Shown here: piece after piece, positions 32,241-33,896 of the stretch | How positions within the stretch are numbered: position 1 is the first letter of the stretch | Layout: each line of letters opens with the position of its first letter | Source: an uncultured Verrucomicrobiota bacterium | GTDB taxonomy: Bacteria; Verrucomicrobiota; Verrucomicrobiia; Limisphaerales; UBA8199 | Length of the DNA: 33,896 nucleotides | Direction: 5' to 3' | Assembly (NCBI GenBank): GCA_903873945.1 | Contig: CAIQQM010000066.1 | Span: forward strand, 1 to 33,896 | The notes under the pieces: generated by a model | The model's input: the letters and a program-made list of their open reading frames with translations, nothing else | What the model was told of the DNA's origin: nothing | Database searches by the model: none | Position numbers and translations under genes: made by a program

Positions 32241-32560
32241 AGATAGAAATCTATGTAGCAGGCATTGCCCACGAGGTCTGGTTTCGTGGCAGTCGCGACG
32301 AGCGGCAAGTTACGATGCTCAACTGTCTGGACCGACAGGCCCATGATGGGATGAAGCTCAAGCAGACGTTCGACTACACGCCGACTAAGGAGGAGGAAGA
32401 AGCCATCGAGATGGAAAAACTGGATGGAGCTTCCCTTACCCTGGCGGTGGAAGAAATCAAAGCTGCCAACGGCGGTCGGCTGAAGTTCAAGGGCAAGATT
32501 GACCGGAACAGCGTGCCCAAGTCGGCGCTGCGCAGTGCATCGGTAAAAAAGACCGAGTAG
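32237..32560 (+). CDS. Small protein of the element, possible ssDNA-binding protein
   Basis: This 107-residue protein has the strongest ribosome-binding site in the window (GGAAGGAGGTG, 6-7 bases before ATG), suggesting high expression. I recognise no family with certainty. The sequence starts with a beta strand (MKIEIYVAG), has an acidic middle (TPTKEEEEAIEMEKLDG), and ends with strands and a basic tail (TLAVEEIKAANGGRLKFKGKID). A strand-rich protein of this size directly ahead of a rolling-circle initiator fits the ssDNA-binding proteins of filamentous phages and plasmids, but this rests on position and general pattern only. Confidence 0.5.
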   Translation: MKIEIYVAGIAHEVWFRGSRDERQVTMLNCLDRQAHDGMKLKQTFDYTPTKEEEEAIEMEKLDGASLTLAVEEIKAANGGRLKFKGKIDRNSVPKSALRSASVKKTE

Positions 32561-32602
32561 CGGTATGCGGTCGCCTCTTGGTGACGATCAAGGGGCGAGC
32601 GA

Positions 32603-33118
32603 ATGGCGTTACCTGAATCCATAATCCTGAGCCGTTATCGGAGCTGGCGAGTATTTGGGGGCGGAACGTGGAGTTCTCCCTGTGTGCCTGGCCCGAATGT
32701 ACAGCGAAAGCTGCTGTTCGCGTTTTTATACGAGACAGCAAAAATGGCGGGTATTCCATTCCGTCGGCTTGTGTGGGCTACGCGGCATGAGCTGGGCGAG
32801 CGGTTCGGACGTGAGCACTACCATTGGTTAATCGGCGCGGAAGAGTGGAAACCCACTTTGTCGGATATGTTCCGGCTCAATGTCCTTTGGGACAGTTTGC
32901 CAAAGTGCGGTTTCTCCAGGAACCATCAATTCGACCCGCGGCTAAACGGGGTTGAGTATGTCACGAAGTGCCTGTCAGGATCGGCGTTTCGTGACCGCCT
33001 GGGGGGAGACTTCTACGAAGGCTCTAAATTCGCTCTCCGAGGGGCCGAGGTGACGCTTAGTAATGCGCTTGCTCGTTCGGTAGGGGGCAGGCGCATCATT
33101 GCGCTAAGACACTGTTGA
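32603..33118 (+). CDS. Probable HUH-endonuclease replication initiator (Rep-like)
   Basis: This 171-residue protein contains H72-Y73-H74 in GREHYHWLIG, preceded by RRLVWATRHELGERF. That matches the pattern of HUH rolling-circle initiators, where a beta strand, Glu/Arg, Gly-Arg-x-His-x-His and a hydrophobic strand form the metal site. Downstream, NGVEYVTKCLSG supplies Tyr119 and Lys122 in a Y-x-x-K arrangement, the expected nicking motif. RAYT-type transposases have a different HUH block (MPNHVH), so a Rep is favoured. At 171 residues it has no helicase domain. It starts behind AAGGGG and 42 bases after the possible ssDNA-binding protein. A very strong hairpin lies about 165 bases downstream and could be its origin. 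Confidence 0.6.
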   Translation: MALPESIILSRYRSWRVFGGGTWSSPCVPGPNVQRKLLFAFLYETAKMAGIPFRRLVWATRHELGERFGREHYHWLIGAEEWKPTLSDMFRLNVLWDSLPKCGFSRNHQFDPRLNGVEYVTKCLSGSAFRDRLGGDFYEGSKFALRGAEVTLSNALARSVGGRRIIALRHC

Positions 33119-33488
33119 GCCTGACACACTGACAAAACGGCAGGAATGCGAAGCAGTCAAGGCAGGGGTCCGATCCTCCTGCATATAGAAGGGAATGTTC
33201 TTCCCGAACAAGCTGTGGAGCGAGAGCCGACGGCGCTGGCACGGCCAGCTAGCATGTCTGGACGCGGTGTGAAAGAAGAGGGCCCCCGGCGGGGCCAGGG
33301 CGTGGCGCGCGTAGCGCGCCATGCCCTAGCCCCGCGGGGTTGCTTGAAGATGAACTATGCCCAAACATAAACCTTGAAACGCTCACCCAAGGACTTGCTG
33401 GGATTGGAGAAGACGTTCGGTATAGAGGTGATTCGACTGGCGGAATTTCTCCGCCGTCTGAAATAGCATTAGGATGGTGATGGAGATT
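33119..33488. other. Non-coding stretch between the Rep-like gene and the CRISPR region
   Basis: These 370 bases have no convincing gene. They contain a small hairpin (GGGAA/TTCCC near 33193-33207) and the large hairpin at 33284-33339. The last ~110 bases, plus the inverted repeat that follows, are where a CRISPR leader would lie if the array is transcribed rightward. They are not strikingly A/T-rich. Confidence 0.5.
33284..33339. repeat. Very strong hairpin, candidate replication origin or terminator
   Basis: Arms 33289-33310 (GCGGGGCCAGGGCGTGGCGC...) and 33314-33335 pair over 22 positions with one mismatch and one G-U, closed by only three loop bases (GTA). Past one bulged G, four more C-G pairs (33284-33287 with 33336-33339) extend it. 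No T-run follows. It lies about 165 bases after the Rep-like gene, so an origin of rolling-circle or second-strand synthesis, or a phage packaging hairpin, is plausible. Confidence 0.6.
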
Positions 33489-33590
33489 AGAGCCTGCGGC
33501 TGGCAAGCCGTTGCCGATATGTTTGGGCGAACGTTTGTTATGAAGTGGAGAAAAGGTTGAATTTGCAACGGCTTGCCAGCCGCAGGCTCT
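33489..33590. repeat. Perfect 26-bp inverted repeat next to the CRISPR array
   Basis: The left arm (33489-33514) starts AGAGCCTGCGGC and ends AAGCCGTTGC; the right arm (33565-33590) is its exact reverse complement. The 50 bases between them carry no gene. The unit of 102 bases ends 2 bases before the first CRISPR repeat. It resembles a miniature inverted-repeat element or a palindromic intergenic repeat. No second copy is in this window. Confidence 0.7.
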
Positions 33591-33592
33591 TT

Positions 33593-33896
33593 CCGCCTCA
33601 CGATTCCTGAAGTCGCGCCGACTGAAGCTTGGTTGCTGTTGATGGCGAGGCGAGAACCTCCACCGCCTCACGATTCCTGAAGTCGCGCCGACTGAAGCCA
33701 AAAACAGGTAAACGATTTGAGGGCGCAATTGAACCGCCTCACGATTCCTGAAGTCGCGCCGACTGAAGCTTTTCCGGAGTCGCATGTGGGGCGGTTCCAG
33801 GGTCCGCCTCACGATTCCTGAAGTCGCGCCGACTGAAGCCAAATGAAGTGTTCGTGCGTTGATAATTTCTGAATCCGCCTCACGATTCCTGAAGTC
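33593..33896 (+). CRISPR. CRISPR array, 36-nt repeats, running past the window end
   Basis: Four identical 36-base repeats lie at 33593-33628, 33663-33698, 33734-33769 and 33804-33839, with a fifth cut by the window end at 33875-33896. Each begins CCGCCTCACGATTCC and ends GCGCCGACTGAAGC. The four spacers are 34-35 bases and unrelated to one another. Inside the repeat, AGTCG and CGACT can form a 5-bp hairpin. The last 8 bases, ACTGAAGC, resemble the ATTGAAAC crRNA handle of many type I arrays, suggesting rightward transcription and a leader on the left. No cas gene is in the window, so the type is not assigned. Confidence 0.93.

Noticed and set aside
32603-33118. REP-associated (RAYT) transposase acting on the nearby palindromes
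   Set aside because: RAYT proteins have a different HUH block with Asn-His-Val-His; the HYH block here with Y-x-x-K downstream fits a replication initiator better.
33593-33896. Self-targeting CRISPR spacers against genes in this window
   Set aside because: By eye, none of the four complete spacers matches another part of the window on either strand; a computed search would be needed beyond it.

Overview
The window looks like a chromosomal segment of a Verrucomicrobiota bacterium, probably close to Limisphaerales/Pedosphaera. This is an inference from the kinds of genes present, not from a marker-gene tree. The clues are very large secreted proteins with immunoglobulin-like repeats, a shared C-terminal domain ending in an FYR motif, a FecR-TPR-beta-barrel fusion, a CHASE2 nucleotide cyclase, a sigma-54 gene, and moderately high G+C.

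Left part (1-10752). A 5'-truncated S1/P1 nuclease is followed by four closely spaced co-directional genes: a FecR/TPR/outer-membrane-barrel fusion, a 1230-residue Ig-repeat secreted protein, a CHASE2 class III nucleotide cyclase, and a stand-alone cyclic-nucleotide-binding protein. They read as one envelope signalling module. The cyclase has intact metal-binding and transition-state residues but unusual residues at the purine-selecting positions. The receptor has an Arg-Thr pair of the kind linked to cGMP preference in eukaryotic receptors.

Middle part (10753-24618). A tract of AATCYGTG repeats runs into the end of lnt. It is followed by a HAD phosphatase, a frameshifted RNA 2',3'-cyclic phosphodiesterase, a GKRP/MurQ-like double-SIS protein, a zinc-ribbon membrane protein and rpoN. 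A near-consensus sigma-54 promoter element lies beside rpoN and points away from it. Then come the pgk-tpiA-secG operon, a Memo/radical-SAM gene pair on the minus strand, and a SerA-like dehydrogenase with a clear terminator.

Sugar locus (24701-29765). A secreted six-hairpin glycosidase diverges from a sodium:solute symporter that carries an alanine-rich insertion. A small two-helix membrane protein follows the symporter.

Right part (29897-33896). A tRNA-Leu(CAA) gene marks the edge of an accessory region. It holds a tyrosine integrase, two small helix-turn-helix proteins that share an upstream operator-like motif, a 59-codon ORF overlapping both neighbours by ATGA, a small protein that might bind ssDNA, and a probable HUH rolling-circle initiator. 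A very strong hairpin follows the initiator. I read this as an integrated rolling-circle plasmid or filamentous-phage-like element. The window ends inside a CRISPR array of 36-nt repeats. A perfect 26-bp inverted repeat sits 2 bases before the first CRISPR repeat, where a leader would be expected. No cas gene is visible.
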